A DNA stretch of 64,000 bases, taken from NCBI GenBank assembly GCA_009773375.1, contig WRPH01000015.1, forward strand, positions 62,001 to 126,000, given 5' to 3'. Below the pieces are notes generated by a model. That model was not told where the DNA came from, ran no database searches, and was given only the letters and a program-made list of their open reading frames with translations. Both the position numbers and the translations under genes were made by a program. Position 1 is the stretch's first letter. Every line of letters begins with the position of its first letter. Below, piece after piece: positions 8,678-18,585 of this stretch. Source of the stretch: Paracoccaceae bacterium (GTDB taxonomy: Bacteria > Pseudomonadota > Alphaproteobacteria > Rhodobacterales > Rhodobacteraceae).

Positions 8678-10552
8678 ATGTTGTTCACGCCGCTTCGTCC
8701 TGTTCATAATCTTGCCACTGTGGGACGATCGGTCCGGGCAGCTGCGCTGCCACGGCCATCCATGAAGACTTTTGCAGCGGTGCTGCTGCAAGACGGACTG
8801 GTTGCGCCGCATGCCATGACGCAGGTCTTGGCCCTGCAAGACCAACTTGGCCGCCATTTGACAGATATTCTGTTGGCGCGCGAGGTGCTGCCTGCACTGA
8901 CGCTTTACGAAGCCATTGCGCAGCATTGGCAGGTCAGCGTTGCCGATCTGGCCAAGCGGCCGCCGGACCCTCGGCTGATGCAGCAGTTGGGCACTGTCGA
9001 TGCATTGACCAACGGCTTGCTGCCGTGGTGCAAAGCCGGGCAGGTTACAGTGGTTGCAACCGCTTACCCCGATCAATTTCAGCGCCACAAGCCGCGGTTA
9101 GAGGCGGTCTTTGGCCCGGTTGCATTGGCTGTTGCGCCGATGCATCAGATTGAGACTGCCGTTTTGGCCCTGCATGGTCCGCGTCTGGCAAGGGCAGCGG
9201 AAACCAGAGTTGCCCCAGAAGAAAGCTGCCGCAATTACCACAGCACGACCTTGCAACGTCCGGCGCTGCTTCTTGCATCCATTCTGGCAATTTTCGCCTT
9301 TTTCCAACCGCTTGGCTTTCTGTTCACCGCCTTCGGTTTGGCAACTCTTGCCATGCTGGCCGCGAATGTGATGAAGGTCATCGCCCTCTTGCTGATGCAC
9401 CGCCCTGAACCTGCGGCGCAGAATCCGCCGTTTGTTGCGCACTTGCCCACCGTGTCAATCATCGTGGCGCTCTACCGCGAGAGCGACATCGCCCCGCGCC
9501 TTGCTGCCCGGCTGGGCAAGCTGGATTACCCGCGTGACTTGCTGGATATTCTTCTGGTGGTCGAAGCCGAAGATCAACTGACCCGGACCGCGCTCCACCA
9601 TGCCGATTTGCCGGGCTGGATGCGGGTTATCGTCGTGCCGGACGGGTCGGTCAAGACCAAGCCGCGGGCGCTGAACTATGCGCTCGATCATTGCCGTGGT
9701 TCGATCATTGGTGTCTATGATGCCGAAGATGCGCCTGAATCCGACCAGATCCGCAAGGTCGTGGATCGTTTTCACCAACGCGGGCCCGAGGTGGTGTGCC
9801 TGCAAGGCGTGCTGGATTTCTACAATCCCCGCAGCAACTGGCTGGCGCGCTGTTTTACCATTGAATATGCCTCGTGGTTCCGCATGTATCTGCCGGGGAT
9901 CGAACGCATGGGGCTGGCTGTCCCGCTGGGGGGCACCACGCTGTTTTTCCGCCGCCGCGCACTGGAAGCATTGGGCGGTTGGGATGCGCAAAACGTTACC
10001 GAGGATGCCGATCTTGGCCTGCGACTGGCCCGCCACGGCTATCGCACCGAACTGATCGACACCACCACCTTTGAAGAGCCAAACTGCCGGTCCTTGCCTT
10101 GGGTCAAGCAACGGTCACGCTGGATCAAGGGCTATATGATGACGTGGCTCACCCACATGCGCAATCCGCGCCTGCTGTGGACGCAACTTGGTCCACGCCG
10201 CTTCATCGGCTTGCAGGTGCAATTTCTGGGATCGGTGCTGCAGTCGCTGCTGGCACCGCTGTTGTGGTCATTCTGGCTAGTACCGTTTGGTGTGCCGCAT
10301 CCAGTGGTCCAGACGATAAATCCCGCCGCCTTCACGTTGCTTTATGTCAGCATGTTCGCCGTTTCAGCGCTGACCATCGGCTTTGACATCGCCGGGATGC
10401 GCCGGACCAAACACCGGCTGAACCCGCTGTGGGCCGTCAGCCTGACGTTTTACCACCCGCTTGGCACCCTTGCCGCCTACAAGGCACTGTGGGAGCTGCT
10501 GACCAAGCCCTTCTATTGGGACAAGACCAGCCACGGTCATTTCGACCTTTAG
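8678..10552 (+). CDS. Membrane glycosyltransferase family 2 with a GspE/MshE-N-like N-terminus
   Basis: 624 residues. Residues about 30-165 (DGLVAPHAMTQVLALQ, LGRHLTDILLAREV, LTLYEAIAQHWQVS) resemble the N-terminal domain of type II secretion/MSHA ATPases. A hydrophobic hairpin at about 195-240 leads into a GT2 catalytic domain with VSIIVALYRE, VYDAEDAPESD, GGTTLFFRR, TEDADLGLRL and QRSRWIKGY, the D,DxD,TED,QxxRW set of processive synthases. Three or four more membrane segments follow. It probably polymerises or exports an extracellular polysaccharide; the sugar is unknown. GGAGG precedes the ATG by only four or five bases. Its end overlaps the convergent GntR gene by 4 bases. No other polysaccharide genes adjoin it. 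Confidence 0.85.
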   Translation: MLFTPLRPVHNLATVGRSVRAAALPRPSMKTFAAVLLQDGLVAPHAMTQVLALQDQLGRHLTDILLAREVLPALTLYEAIAQHWQVSVADLAKRPPDPRLMQQLGTVDALTNGLLPWCKAGQVTVVATAYPDQFQRHKPRLEAVFGPVALAVAPMHQIETAVLALHGPRLARAAETRVAPEESCRNYHSTTLQRPALLLASILAIFAFFQPLGFLFTAFGLATLAMLAANVMKVIALLLMHRPEPAAQNPPFVAHLPTVSIIVALYRESDIAPRLAARLGKLDYPRDLLDILLVVEAEDQLTRTALHHADLPGWMRVIVVPDGSVKTKPRALNYALDHCRGSIIGVYDAEDAPESDQIRKVVDRFHQRGPEVVCLQGVLDFYNPRSNWLARCFTIEYASWFRMYLPGIERMGLAVPLGGTTLFFRRRALEALGGWDAQNVTEDADLGLRLARHGYRTELIDTTTFEEPNCRSLPWVKQRSRWIKGYMMTWLTHMRNPRLLWTQLGPRRFIGLQVQFLGSVLQSLLAPLLWSFWLVPFGVPHPVVQTINPAAFTLLYVSMFAVSALTIGFDIAGMRRTKHRLNPLWAVSLTFYHPLGTLAAYKALWELLTKPFYWDKTSHGHFDL

Positions 10553-11184
10553 CGCGTCTTCAACTCGCCCGCATCCACCCGCAGCCGGGTTTCGAACGCC
10601 TTGGAGATATGCGATTTCAACGCTTGATAGGCAGCATCACCGTCGTGCGCCTCGATGGCGCGCACGATCTGGTCGTGTTCGGCCAAAGCCACTTCGTCGC
10701 GACCCTCTGCAGCGAAGGACGTGGTCGCCATCAGGGCCATCGACCGATGCACCAGATCCAGTTGCTGCACCAGAAAGCGGTTGTGGCTGGCCAGATGGAT
10801 CAGCTTGTGAAACCGCTTGTTGGCGCGCGACAGCACGCGCGGGTCGCCGCCCAGCAAGGCCCGGTCATCCTCGACCATGCAGCGCAGCACGCGGATTTCC
10901 TCATCCGTCGCATGCCGCGCCGCCAACCGTGCCGCCAGCCCTTCCAGCTCGGTGCGCACCGTGTAAAGCTCCGCCAACTGGTTGTGATCCAACGAGGCGA
11001 CAATCAGGCTGCGGCCATCGCGTGACAACATGCCTTGGGTTTCAAGCCTTTGCAGCGCCTCGCGCACCGGAGTCCGCGATACGCCCAGCCGCTCGGCCAG
11101 TTCGGATTCCACCAGCCGGTCGCCGGGCTTGTAAACCCCTCCCTCGATCGACTCCAGGATCAGCGTGTAAGCGTCCTTTTGCAC
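10549..11184 (-). CDS. GntR family regulator with FCD domain
   Basis: 211 residues. The N-terminal winged helix reads GDRLVESELAERLGVSRTPVREALQRLETQGML, an almost canonical GntR/FadR motif. The rest is the all-helical FCD ligand domain with metal/ligand residues in ELEGLAARLAA, HKLIHLASHN and EHDQIVRAIEAHDG. The GTG start at 11184 follows GGAGGGCAGGCC. Such regulators usually respond to an organic acid or amino acid and control neighbouring metabolic genes. No obvious catabolic cluster is adjacent, so the effector and targets cannot be inferred. Confidence 0.92.
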   Translation of the reverse strand: MQKDAYTLILESIEGGVYKPGDRLVESELAERLGVSRTPVREALQRLETQGMLSRDGRSLIVASLDHNQLAELYTVRTELEGLAARLAARHATDEEIRVLRCMVEDDRALLGGDPRVLSRANKRFHKLIHLASHNRFLVQQLDLVHRSMALMATTSFAAEGRDEVALAEHDQIVRAIEAHDGDAAYQALKSHISKAFETRLRVDAGELKTR

Positions 11185-11375
11185 GGCCTGCCCTCCAAAT
11201 TCTGCCGCACACTAGAGCGGGATGGGTTTGCATGGAACAAGATAAATTGAAAAAGTCTTCGTGCGGATAGCCCAGCCAACGCTTTGCGATTTCGCGCAAC
11301 CCTTTCCCGCCTGAACCGCCGGCGTCACATGATCAAGCGATTGCCGTGCCGCGCGGTTCGCGCTATCGCTGCTTG

Positions 11376-12020
11376 ATGGTCAAACAACAGTTCCATCATG
11401 TCACCGCCTGGGTCTTCGACCTCGACAACACGCTTTACCCGCCGCAATTCCGCTTGTTCGACCAGATCGAGGCGCGGATGACCGCTTGGGTAATGCAGGC
11501 GCTTGGGGTTGGGCGCACCGAGGCGAGCCGGCTGCGCCAGCACTACTGGGATCACTACGGCACCACGCTTGCCGGGCTGATGCGCGAACATGACATCGAC
11601 CCGGCCCCCTATCTGCAAGACGTGCATGATATTGATTTCTCTGTGCTTCCTGCCGACCCCGAACTGGCCGCCCGCATCCGCGCCCTGCCCGGCCGCCGCA
11701 TTGTCTATACCAATGCCTGCGAGCCTTACGCCCATCGCGTGCTGGAAGCGCGCGGTTTGACCGGTCTGTTCGATGCGGTCTATGGCGTCGAGCACGCGGG
11801 CTTTCGCCCGAAACCGGAACGGGCTGCCTTTGAATCTATTTTTGTGCAAGATGGCCTGAACCCCGCCACCGCTGCGATGTTCGAAGACGACCCGCGCAAC
11901 CTGGCTGCCCCGCACGACCTGGGCATGCGCACGGTGCATGTCGCACCCAAACCGCTGAAATCGCTTCATATTCACCACCACACCGATGATCTTGCAGCCT
12001 TTCTGGCCAAGTTGATCTGA
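11376..12020 (+). CDS. HAD-superfamily hydrolase, pyrimidine 5'-nucleotidase type
   Basis: 214 residues. Motif I is VFDLDNTLYPP with the nucleophilic aspartate, motif II is IVYTNA, motif III is the lysine of FRPKPERAAF, and motif IV is FEDDPRNL. The LDNTLYPP plus GFRPKP pattern is that of the SDT1-like 5'-nucleotidase branch. A role in dephosphorylating nucleotides is by family only. I prefer the ATG at 11376; an in-frame GTG at 11346 adds ten residues that do not look conserved. It is transcribed divergently from the GntR gene. Confidence 0.87.
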   Translation: MVKQQFHHVTAWVFDLDNTLYPPQFRLFDQIEARMTAWVMQALGVGRTEASRLRQHYWDHYGTTLAGLMREHDIDPAPYLQDVHDIDFSVLPADPELAARIRALPGRRIVYTNACEPYAHRVLEARGLTGLFDAVYGVEHAGFRPKPERAAFESIFVQDGLNPATAAMFEDDPRNLAAPHDLGMRTVHVAPKPLKSLHIHHHTDDLAAFLAKLI

Positions 12021-12089
12021 CCTGCGGCAATGCACCGCGTGGGCGGGGGCGCGAAAACAAATATCTAGGACTCAGCAAAGGAGTCCCAG

Positions 12090-12296
12090 ATGACCGCATC
12101 CATCCGCCTGCCCATCCTCACCCCGCTCGCCCGTGATATCGGCCGCGACATCAACATCGTGTTTTACCTGCTGACCATCCTGCTGACTGGCGTGGTGCTG
12201 GCGGTGAAAACCTGGGGCCTTGTCGCGCTGGTGATGTGTGCGCTGCCGGTGGTGCCCTTGATGTTCGTCTTTTTCATCTACATTTCCCTGCCCTGA
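12090..12296 (+). CDS. Small two-helix membrane protein, unknown function
   Basis: 68 residues: a short charged N-terminus (MTASIRLPILTPLARDIGRD) followed by two hydrophobic helices, about residues 22-40 and 44-66. AAAGGAG lies eight bases before the ATG, which supports real translation. It sits 69 bases after the HAD gene and 67 bases before the UbiH-type gene on the same strand. I do not recognise a named family. Confidence 0.7.
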   Translation: MTASIRLPILTPLARDIGRDINIVFYLLTILLTGVVLAVKTWGLVALVMCALPVVPLMFVFFIYISLP

Positions 12297-12363
12297 GCCG
12301 GGACGCTTTGTCGCTTCGCTTTCCGCAGGCACAGGCGTAAAACTGCGGGCAAAGGGGCCAGAC

Positions 12364-13563
12364 ATGACACGCATTTCCACCGATATTCTGATCTCTGGCG
12401 GTGGGGTGGCCGGGCTTTCCGCCGCCGCCGCCTTCGGTAGCCGCGGGTTTTCGGTGATCTGCGCCGACCCGACCGCGCCGGTCACCAGCATGGAAGCCGA
12501 AGGTGCCGACTTGCGCACCACCGCCTTCCTGCACCCGTCGATTCCGGTGTTGCAGGCGGCGGGACTGTGGCAACGGCTGGAGCCCTTTGCAGCCCCCCTG
12601 CAAATCATGCGCATCGTCGATGCCGGTGGCCCTACACCTGAGCCGCGCGTGATCAAGGATTTCGACGCCGCCGATATTTCCGACCAGCCCTTTGGCTGGA
12701 ATCTGCCAAACTGGCTGCTGCGGCGGGAAATGGTGGCGCGACTGGCAGAGTTGCCAAACGTCACCTTCCTGCCCGGCATCGCCACCACCAAACTGCTGAC
12801 CCGCGAGGCCGAGGCTTTGGTTACCCTGTCAGATGGCCGGAAAGTCAGCGCCCGACTGGTGATCGCCGCCGACGGCCGCAGGTCGACTATGCGTGAAGCC
12901 CTTGGTATTGCTATAAAAACCATCCGTTATGGACAGAAGGCGCTTGCTTTTGCGGTGCGCCACAGCCTGCCGCATAACAATGTCTCGACCGAGATTCACC
13001 GCTCCGGCGGCCCGTTCACCTTGGTGCCACTGCCCGACCGCGACGGCCAACCCTGCTCCGCCGTGGTCTGGATGGAAACCGGCCCCGAGGTGCAGCGCCT
13101 CGCCGCCCTGCCAGTCGCCGAGTTTGAGGCCGCGATGAACCTGCGCTCTTGTCAACTACTTGGCCCGCTGACGCTGATCTCGCGGCGCAGCGTCTGGCCG
13201 ATCATCAGTCAGATCGCCGAACGCATGGCGGGCGAACGGGTGGCGCTGATCGCCGAAGCCGCGCATGTTGTGCCACCCATCGGCGCGCAGGGGCTGAACA
13301 TGAGCCTTGCCGACCTGACCGCGTTGCTCGATCTGGCGCAAGCCGACCCGGCGGGGCTTGACTCGGCGCAGATGCTCGATGCCTACCACCGCCGCCGCCA
13401 CCTTGACGTGAAAGCGCGTGTCGCCGGGATAGACGCGCTGAATCGCGCCTCGATGATCGAAGGCCAGATGCTGCGCGACCTGCGCGCTGGCGCCCTGAAC
13501 GCGCTCTACTCGATTGCCCCGGTGCGCAAGACGCTGATGAAAGCCGGGATCGGCGTGCGGTAG
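12364..13563 (+). CDS. UbiH/UbiF-family FAD-dependent hydroxylase
   Basis: 399 residues. The N-terminal FAD fold has ISGGGVAGLSAAAAFG, then LVIAADGRRSTMREALG (the DG motif) and LIAEAAHVVPPIGAQGLNMS, the region that contacts FAD ribitol. The family hydroxylates the ubiquinone ring with oxygen and NADPH. The usual GDAAH appears as AEAAH, a variant I associate with alphaproteobacterial ubiquinone hydroxylases. Which ring position it acts on cannot be decided from the sequence. It is convergent with the aminotransferase gene, with six bases between them. Confidence 0.88.
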   Translation: MTRISTDILISGGGVAGLSAAAAFGSRGFSVICADPTAPVTSMEAEGADLRTTAFLHPSIPVLQAAGLWQRLEPFAAPLQIMRIVDAGGPTPEPRVIKDFDAADISDQPFGWNLPNWLLRREMVARLAELPNVTFLPGIATTKLLTREAEALVTLSDGRKVSARLVIAADGRRSTMREALGIAIKTIRYGQKALAFAVRHSLPHNNVSTEIHRSGGPFTLVPLPDRDGQPCSAVVWMETGPEVQRLAALPVAEFEAAMNLRSCQLLGPLTLISRRSVWPIISQIAERMAGERVALIAEAAHVVPPIGAQGLNMSLADLTALLDLAQADPAGLDSAQMLDAYHRRRHLDVKARVAGIDALNRASMIEGQMLRDLRAGALNALYSIAPVRKTLMKAGIGVR

Positions 13564-13569
13564 GTTGCG

Positions 13570-14665
13570 CTAAAGCACCGCCTCAACACCGCGCCGCAGC
13601 CGCGCCAGTGTCGCGGCGACGTCCTTCAGCTTGTCCAACCCGAACAGGCCCAGCCGGAAGGTGCGGAAATCGGCGCCCTCGCCGACCTGCAGCGGCACAC
13701 CCGCGGCAATTTGCATGCCCAACTCACGGAATTTGCTGCCATTTTGCACTGCCGGATCATCGGTATAAGAAACCACCACCCCTGGTGCTGCGAAGCCATC
13801 GGCAGCGACTGACACCACGCCGCGCACAGCCAGCATCGCTCGCACCGCCCGCCCCAGTTCCCATTGTGCCGCCTTGGCCTCGGCAAAACCCATCGCTTTG
13901 GTTTCCAGCATGGCGTCGCGGAAACCGACAATCGCATCGGTCGGCATGGTGGCATGATAGGCATGCCCGCCACCCTCATAAGCCGCCATGATGCTACGCC
14001 ATTTCTTCAGGTCCAGCGCAAAACTGTTTGAATTCGTCTCTGCCAACCGCGCTTCGGCGCGCGGCCCCATCACCACGATCCCGGCGGCGGGCGAAGCAGA
14101 CCAGCCCTTTTGCGGGGCTGAAATCAGCACATCCACCCCGGTCGCCGCCATATCCACCCAGATGCAGCCCGAGGCGATACAGTCGAGCACCATCAGCGCC
14201 CCCACCTCATGCGCCGCAGCCGCCACCTGCGCGATATAATCGTCCGGCAGGATGATCCCGCTCGATGTCTCCACATGCGGCGCAAACACCGCATCGGGCC
14301 GCGCCTCACGAATTTTAGCGCAAACCTCGTCAACCGGAGGCGGCGCAAAAGCCGCCTGCGCGCCGTTGCCGGTCTGCCGCGCCATCACCACCGTCGATCT
14401 GGCTCCAGCGGTAGGAAAACCAGCCATTCCGCACGATCAGCGCATGGCCCTGCCCGAACTGCCGCGCCACCGCTTCCATGGCGTAGGTGCCGCCGCCGGG
14501 CACCAAGGCAACCGCAGATCCGCCATAAACCTCTTTCAGCAGCCCCGAAACATCGCGCATCACCGCCTGAAACTTCGCCGACATGTGGTTCAGCGAGCGG
14601 TCGGTGAACACCACCGAGAATTCCTCTAATCCATCGGCATCAACGTGCGGGTGCGGCAGCTTCAT
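13570..14665 (-). pseudogene. Class V aminotransferase (alanine/serine-glyoxylate type), frame-broken
   Basis: The N-terminal part starts at the ATG at 14665 after GGGAGG and runs MKLPHPHVDADGLEEFSVVF to VRNGWFSYRWSQI. The frame then fails near 14395-14405, and the rest continues in another frame from STVVMARQTGN through HVETSSGIILPDDY and the PLP lysine in SAPQKGWSAS to the stop at 13570. Relatives have roughly ten residues between the WSQI and the VVMARQTG positions that are missing here, so a short deletion that also shifts frame explains it. The enzyme family interconverts glyoxylate and glycine using alanine or serine. It may be a real pseudogene or a sequence error; both halves are otherwise well preserved. 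Confidence 0.85.
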
Positions 14666-14738
14666 GGTTTCCTCCCAGATAGACGCCCAGCCTAAAGCTG
14701 TTCCCGCCACCGCAATAGCTTGAATCCGCCAAAAACAG

Positions 14739-14768
14739 CTTCATCTTGGCAGAAATACTCTCCGGGGG
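14739..14768 (-). repeat. Rhodobacterales intergenic motif (copy 1)
   Basis: On the minus strand it reads CCCCCGGAGAGTATTTCTG then CCAAGATGAAG. This matches the element at 36297-36331 and, more loosely, those at 25582-25612 and 57571-57610. It lies downstream of the Lrp gene. Confidence 0.6.
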
Positions 14769-14797
14769 CGGTCGCGGTTTCGCCAGAAACTGCGGCC

Positions 14798-14816
14798 TGG
14801 GGGTGGAAAACCCCCA
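14798..14816 (-). terminator. Hairpin after the Lrp pair, possible terminator
   Basis: TGGGGG and CCCCCA form a 6-base stem with a 7-base loop just downstream of the minus-strand Lrp gene. There is no clear T-run, so termination is uncertain. Confidence 0.35.
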
Positions 14817-14822
14817 TCTGCG

Positions 14823-15281
14823 TCAGCCCAAAGGCCCCGGCCTGCGTTCTTCGGTCAACAACACGTTCGCCTCCACCTGCCCCACCCCCGGCAAGGTCAT
14901 GATCCGCCGTCGCAGCACCCGCTCAAAATCGGCAATGTCACGCGCCACCACCCGCAAGCGATAGTCGAACAGCCCCAGCACATGCTGCACCACCTGCACC
15001 TCGGGGATCGCCATCACCGCGCGTTCGAAATCCTCCAGCGAAACCCGGCCCTTGGTGGCCAGCTTCACACCCAGAAATACCGTCACGCCAAAGCCCAAAG
15101 CCGCGCGGTCGGCATCCACCCGTGCGCCCGCGATGACCCCAGCTTCTTCCAGCCGCTTCACCCGTCGCCACGCCGCTGGCTGCGACAGGCCAAACCGCCG
15201 CCCCAGCTCCCCGGCTGAAATACCCGCATCCAGCGACAACGCGCGCAAGATTGCCCGGTCCAGATCATCCAGATCCATCAT
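14823..15281 (-). CDS. Lrp/AsnC family transcriptional regulator
   Basis: 152 residues. The N-terminal helix-turn-helix region is LDDLDRAILRALSLDAGISAGELGRRFGLSQPAAWRRVKRLEEAGVI. The C-terminal ligand-binding (RAM) domain includes VQVVQHVLGLFDYRLRVVARD and IMTLPGVGQVEANVLL. The ATG at 15281 overlaps the stop of the second Lrp gene in an ATGA junction, so the two are translationally coupled. Such regulators sense amino acids and form octamers. The likely targets are nearby amino-acid genes (the aminotransferase downstream or ilvC upstream), which is inference. Confidence 0.93.
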   Translation of the reverse strand: MMDLDDLDRAILRALSLDAGISAGELGRRFGLSQPAAWRRVKRLEEAGVIAGARVDADRAALGFGVTVFLGVKLATKGRVSLEDFERAVMAIPEVQVVQHVLGLFDYRLRVVARDIADFERVLRRRIMTLPGVGQVEANVLLTEERRPGPLG

Positions 15282-15736
15282 AGTGGCAGCCCTTCGCTAT
15301 CCTTGATCGTGGCGATCAGCATCAGCGCATCCACTTCCGCGATATGCGGCAAGGCCAGGACGCGGCGCCGATACACCTCTTGATACTGCGCCATATCACG
15401 CGCGATCACATTCAGGCGCACATCGACGCGGCCCAGAAAGGTTTCAATCGCGACCACCTCCGGCACTTCGCGCGCGGCGGCGATGAACTCGTCAAACGCG
15501 CGCGGATTGGTCTTGTCGAGCATAAAGCGCAACGACACCTCTACCTCGTAGCCCAGCTTGCGCCAGTCGATCACCGCCCGCGCGGGTGCAATCACCGCCG
15601 CGTCGGTCAGCCGTTGCAACCGCCGCCACAACGTCGCCGTCGTCACCCCCGCCCGATCCGCCAGATCGGCCCGCGACAACCCCGGTTCGGTCAGGTAGTG
15701 GCGCAATATGCGACGATCTGTATCATCCAGCTGCAT
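15278..15736 (-). CDS. Second Lrp/AsnC family transcriptional regulator
   Basis: 152 residues, the same length as its partner but clearly diverged. The DNA-binding part is LDDTDRRILRHYLTEPGLSRADLADRAGVTTATLWRRLQRLTDAAVI. The RAM domain contains VVAIETFLGRVDVRLNVIARD and LALPHIAEVDALMLIATI. It is first in the two-gene unit and is divergent from ilvC across 128 A+T-rich bases, the classic position for a regulator of the divergent gene. The pair could form mixed oligomers. No effector can be named. Confidence 0.93.
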   Translation of the reverse strand: MQLDDTDRRILRHYLTEPGLSRADLADRAGVTTATLWRRLQRLTDAAVIAPARAVIDWRKLGYEVEVSLRFMLDKTNPRAFDEFIAAAREVPEVVAIETFLGRVDVRLNVIARDMAQYQEVYRRRVLALPHIAEVDALMLIATIKDSEGLPL

Positions 15737-16887
<1,151 letters not shown>

Positions 16888-16897
16888 TCAAATACGC

Positions 16898-16923
16898 GGG
16901 GCTGCGGAACGATCCGCAGCCCC
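16898..16923. terminator. Hairpin between convergent ilvC and cytochrome c genes
   Basis: GGGGCTGCGG and CCGCAGCCCC form a perfect 10-base stem with a six-base loop, 11 bases after the ilvC stop and 19 bases beyond the end of the convergent gene. The T-run is absent, so it may act as a weak or two-way terminator. Confidence 0.7.
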
Positions 16924-16941
16924 AGCCTTGCGCTAAACCGC

Positions 16942-17748
16942 TTATTGCTTAGGCGGGTCCAGCGGCAGCGTCGCCGCGTAAGCGATTACGTCAACCGCAT
17001 ATTCAAACGGGAAGGCGCGCAGGTTGATCATCTGAACGCCGGTGTGCGCGTTCAGGATTTTGTTCATCACTTCGTCAGGCACTTCCACCGCTTCGGTACC
17101 GACATAGTTGTGATTTCCGTCAGAGCCCCAATCCATCAAGCGGCCATCAAAGCCATGACAGGCCGCGCAGGTGGTCTGAAAGATTTCGCGACCGCGATTG
17201 ACGTCGCCTTTGTTCACCGTGCGGGTTTCGTAATCAAGGAAACTGCGCATATCGACCTGCCCCCGACTGACGAAGGCAGCCACTCTCAGCATTTCCTCAT
17301 CCGAGATCATCTCGACAGTATAGGGGTGATTGGCGTCGCGCAGCGTCGCGGCAATCTGATCGACCGGCTTGCCGATCGCCCCGTTAATGCCCGCTATCCC
17401 GGTAAAGTGACTGCCTTTGGAATAGATGCCGTCTTTGCCCAGATAGTCCCAACCGTGGCATTCTTTGCAGCGCCATGTGCCATAGCCGGTTTGATCCGCA
17501 TTTGCCCCAACCGGATAGGCCGGGTTGGTGCCTTCCACTTCGTCCCGATCCAATGCCGAGGCCCAATCATCGTAAATGCGCCCGCCTGCGGCCAGCAACC
17601 AAGGCTCTGACGGGTATTCCGGCGCGCCATGCACGAAATCCTGTGCGGCACCGGGATGCATGTAGTCTTTGTTTTCGTCGTCAGCATAAGCCACCGCTGC
17701 AAGTGACAGCGACAGTGCAGAAACCGCAAAACCTATCCGTTTCATCAT
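16942..17748 (-). CDS. Periplasmic dihaem cytochrome c, unknown partner
   Basis: 268 residues with a signal peptide (MMKRIGFAVSALSLSLAAVAYA). Two haem-attachment sites, CKECH (about residue 98) and CAACH (about 196), sit in two cytochrome-c-like domains. Candidate distal ligands are in the GVQMINLRAFP region. The conserved-looking stretch around the first haem (GTWRCKECHGWDYLGKDG) recurs in uncharacterised Rhodobacterales cytochromes. GGAGG lies five bases before the ATG at 17748. No oxidase or dehydrogenase gene adjoins, so the redox partner is unknown. It is divergent from the LuxR-type gene. Confidence 0.85.
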   Translation of the reverse strand: MMKRIGFAVSALSLSLAAVAYADDENKDYMHPGAAQDFVHGAPEYPSEPWLLAAGGRIYDDWASALDRDEVEGTNPAYPVGANADQTGYGTWRCKECHGWDYLGKDGIYSKGSHFTGIAGINGAIGKPVDQIAATLRDANHPYTVEMISDEEMLRVAAFVSRGQVDMRSFLDYETRTVNKGDVNRGREIFQTTCAACHGFDGRLMDWGSDGNHNYVGTEAVEVPDEVMNKILNAHTGVQMINLRAFPFEYAVDVIAYAATLPLDPPKQ

Positions 17749-17943
17749 CACGTCCTCCCGTTGCATTGCCCCATTTTGGCACTTGGTTATCGGGTTTGTC
17801 GAACACTGGTCCAAGCCCATCTTTCTTTTCGAAGCAGTCGGGAGGTGGTGCTGTGTGCGGACCCGCCCTGAAAGCAGCAGCGCAATCTGAACGCGTTCGC
17901 GCAACAGTCATCAAAGCGCTTGCGCCAGCGAAAAAACGCCGAT

Positions 17944-17957
17944 TAAACTTTAGTTTA
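17944..17957. promoter_or_regulatory. Perfect palindrome in the divergent cytochrome/LuxR promoter region
   Basis: TAAACTTTAGTTTA is an inverted repeat of TAAACT around TT, about 80 bases ahead of the LuxR-type gene and 195 bases ahead of the cytochrome gene. It sits in an A+T-rich patch. It could be an operator; no known consensus is matched. Confidence 0.4.
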
Positions 17958-18035
17958 TGCGGTTCATCCAAAATGCATAAGCCGCACACAACCATAGATT
18001 GTGTTTCACATTTAAAATTCAACGCAAAGGCCGCC

Positions 18036-18575
18036 ATGCCAAGATTCGCCTCGATGGCCACCCGCATGCACCTGTTATCAGCGATCCAGTTGACATGTGG
18101 GATTGTGTTGATCTTCGACATCGGCGGCGAGATTCATGAGGAATGGCTGCGCGACCGCCCCTTTGCCGGCATGACCCGGCTGCACCTGATTGTTGAATCC
18201 TTGGCGACGGCACTCTTGTTCATCGGCTTTGCTTTGACGATGAGCCATATTCGCGTGCTGCGCCATGCAGAGGCCGCCAAATCGCAGTTGCTGGGGTCGC
18301 TACGCGGCCAATTCGATGTGATCTTGCACGATCACTTCATCCGCTGGGGCTTGTCCAAAGCCGAAACCGACATAGCGTTGCTGTCGTTGCGCGGCCTGAA
18401 AATCGCGGAAATCGCCGCGGCCCGTCACACCCGCGAAGGCACCATCAAGTCACAGCTGAGTACCATCTTCAAAAAATCGGGGGTGTCGACGCGGACAGAG
18501 TTTTTGGCGCTGTTCATGGAGGAATTCCTTGACCATGGCGCCAATCACCCAATCCCGACAACCGATAGCGGCTAG
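18036..18575 (+). CDS. LuxR-type HTH regulator with two N-terminal membrane helices
   Basis: 179 residues. Two hydrophobic helices (about 10-27 and 48-70) are followed by a short linker and a C-terminal LuxR/GerE helix-turn-helix: LSKAETDIALLSLRGLKIAEIAAARHTREGTIKSQLSTIFKKSGVSTRTEFLALF. The key residues of the family (T/E, G, A, S, K-L-N/T, G, R-E-L) are mostly present. It lacks a response-regulator or autoinducer domain, so it is probably a membrane-tethered regulator. The ATG at 18036 follows AAAGG. Its job may relate to the divergent cytochrome gene, but this is only positional. Confidence 0.8.
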   Translation: MPRFASMATRMHLLSAIQLTCGIVLIFDIGGEIHEEWLRDRPFAGMTRLHLIVESLATALLFIGFALTMSHIRVLRHAEAAKSQLLGSLRGQFDVILHDHFIRWGLSKAETDIALLSLRGLKIAEIAAARHTREGTIKSQLSTIFKKSGVSTRTEFLALFMEEFLDHGANHPIPTTDSG

Positions 18576-18585
18576 AGCAAGTCTC

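Noticed and set aside
12364..13563. AEAAH in place of GDAAH as evidence of a dead UbiH-type enzyme
   Set aside because: The PPIGAQGLN context is intact and I believe this variant is normal among alphaproteobacterial ubiquinone hydroxylases.
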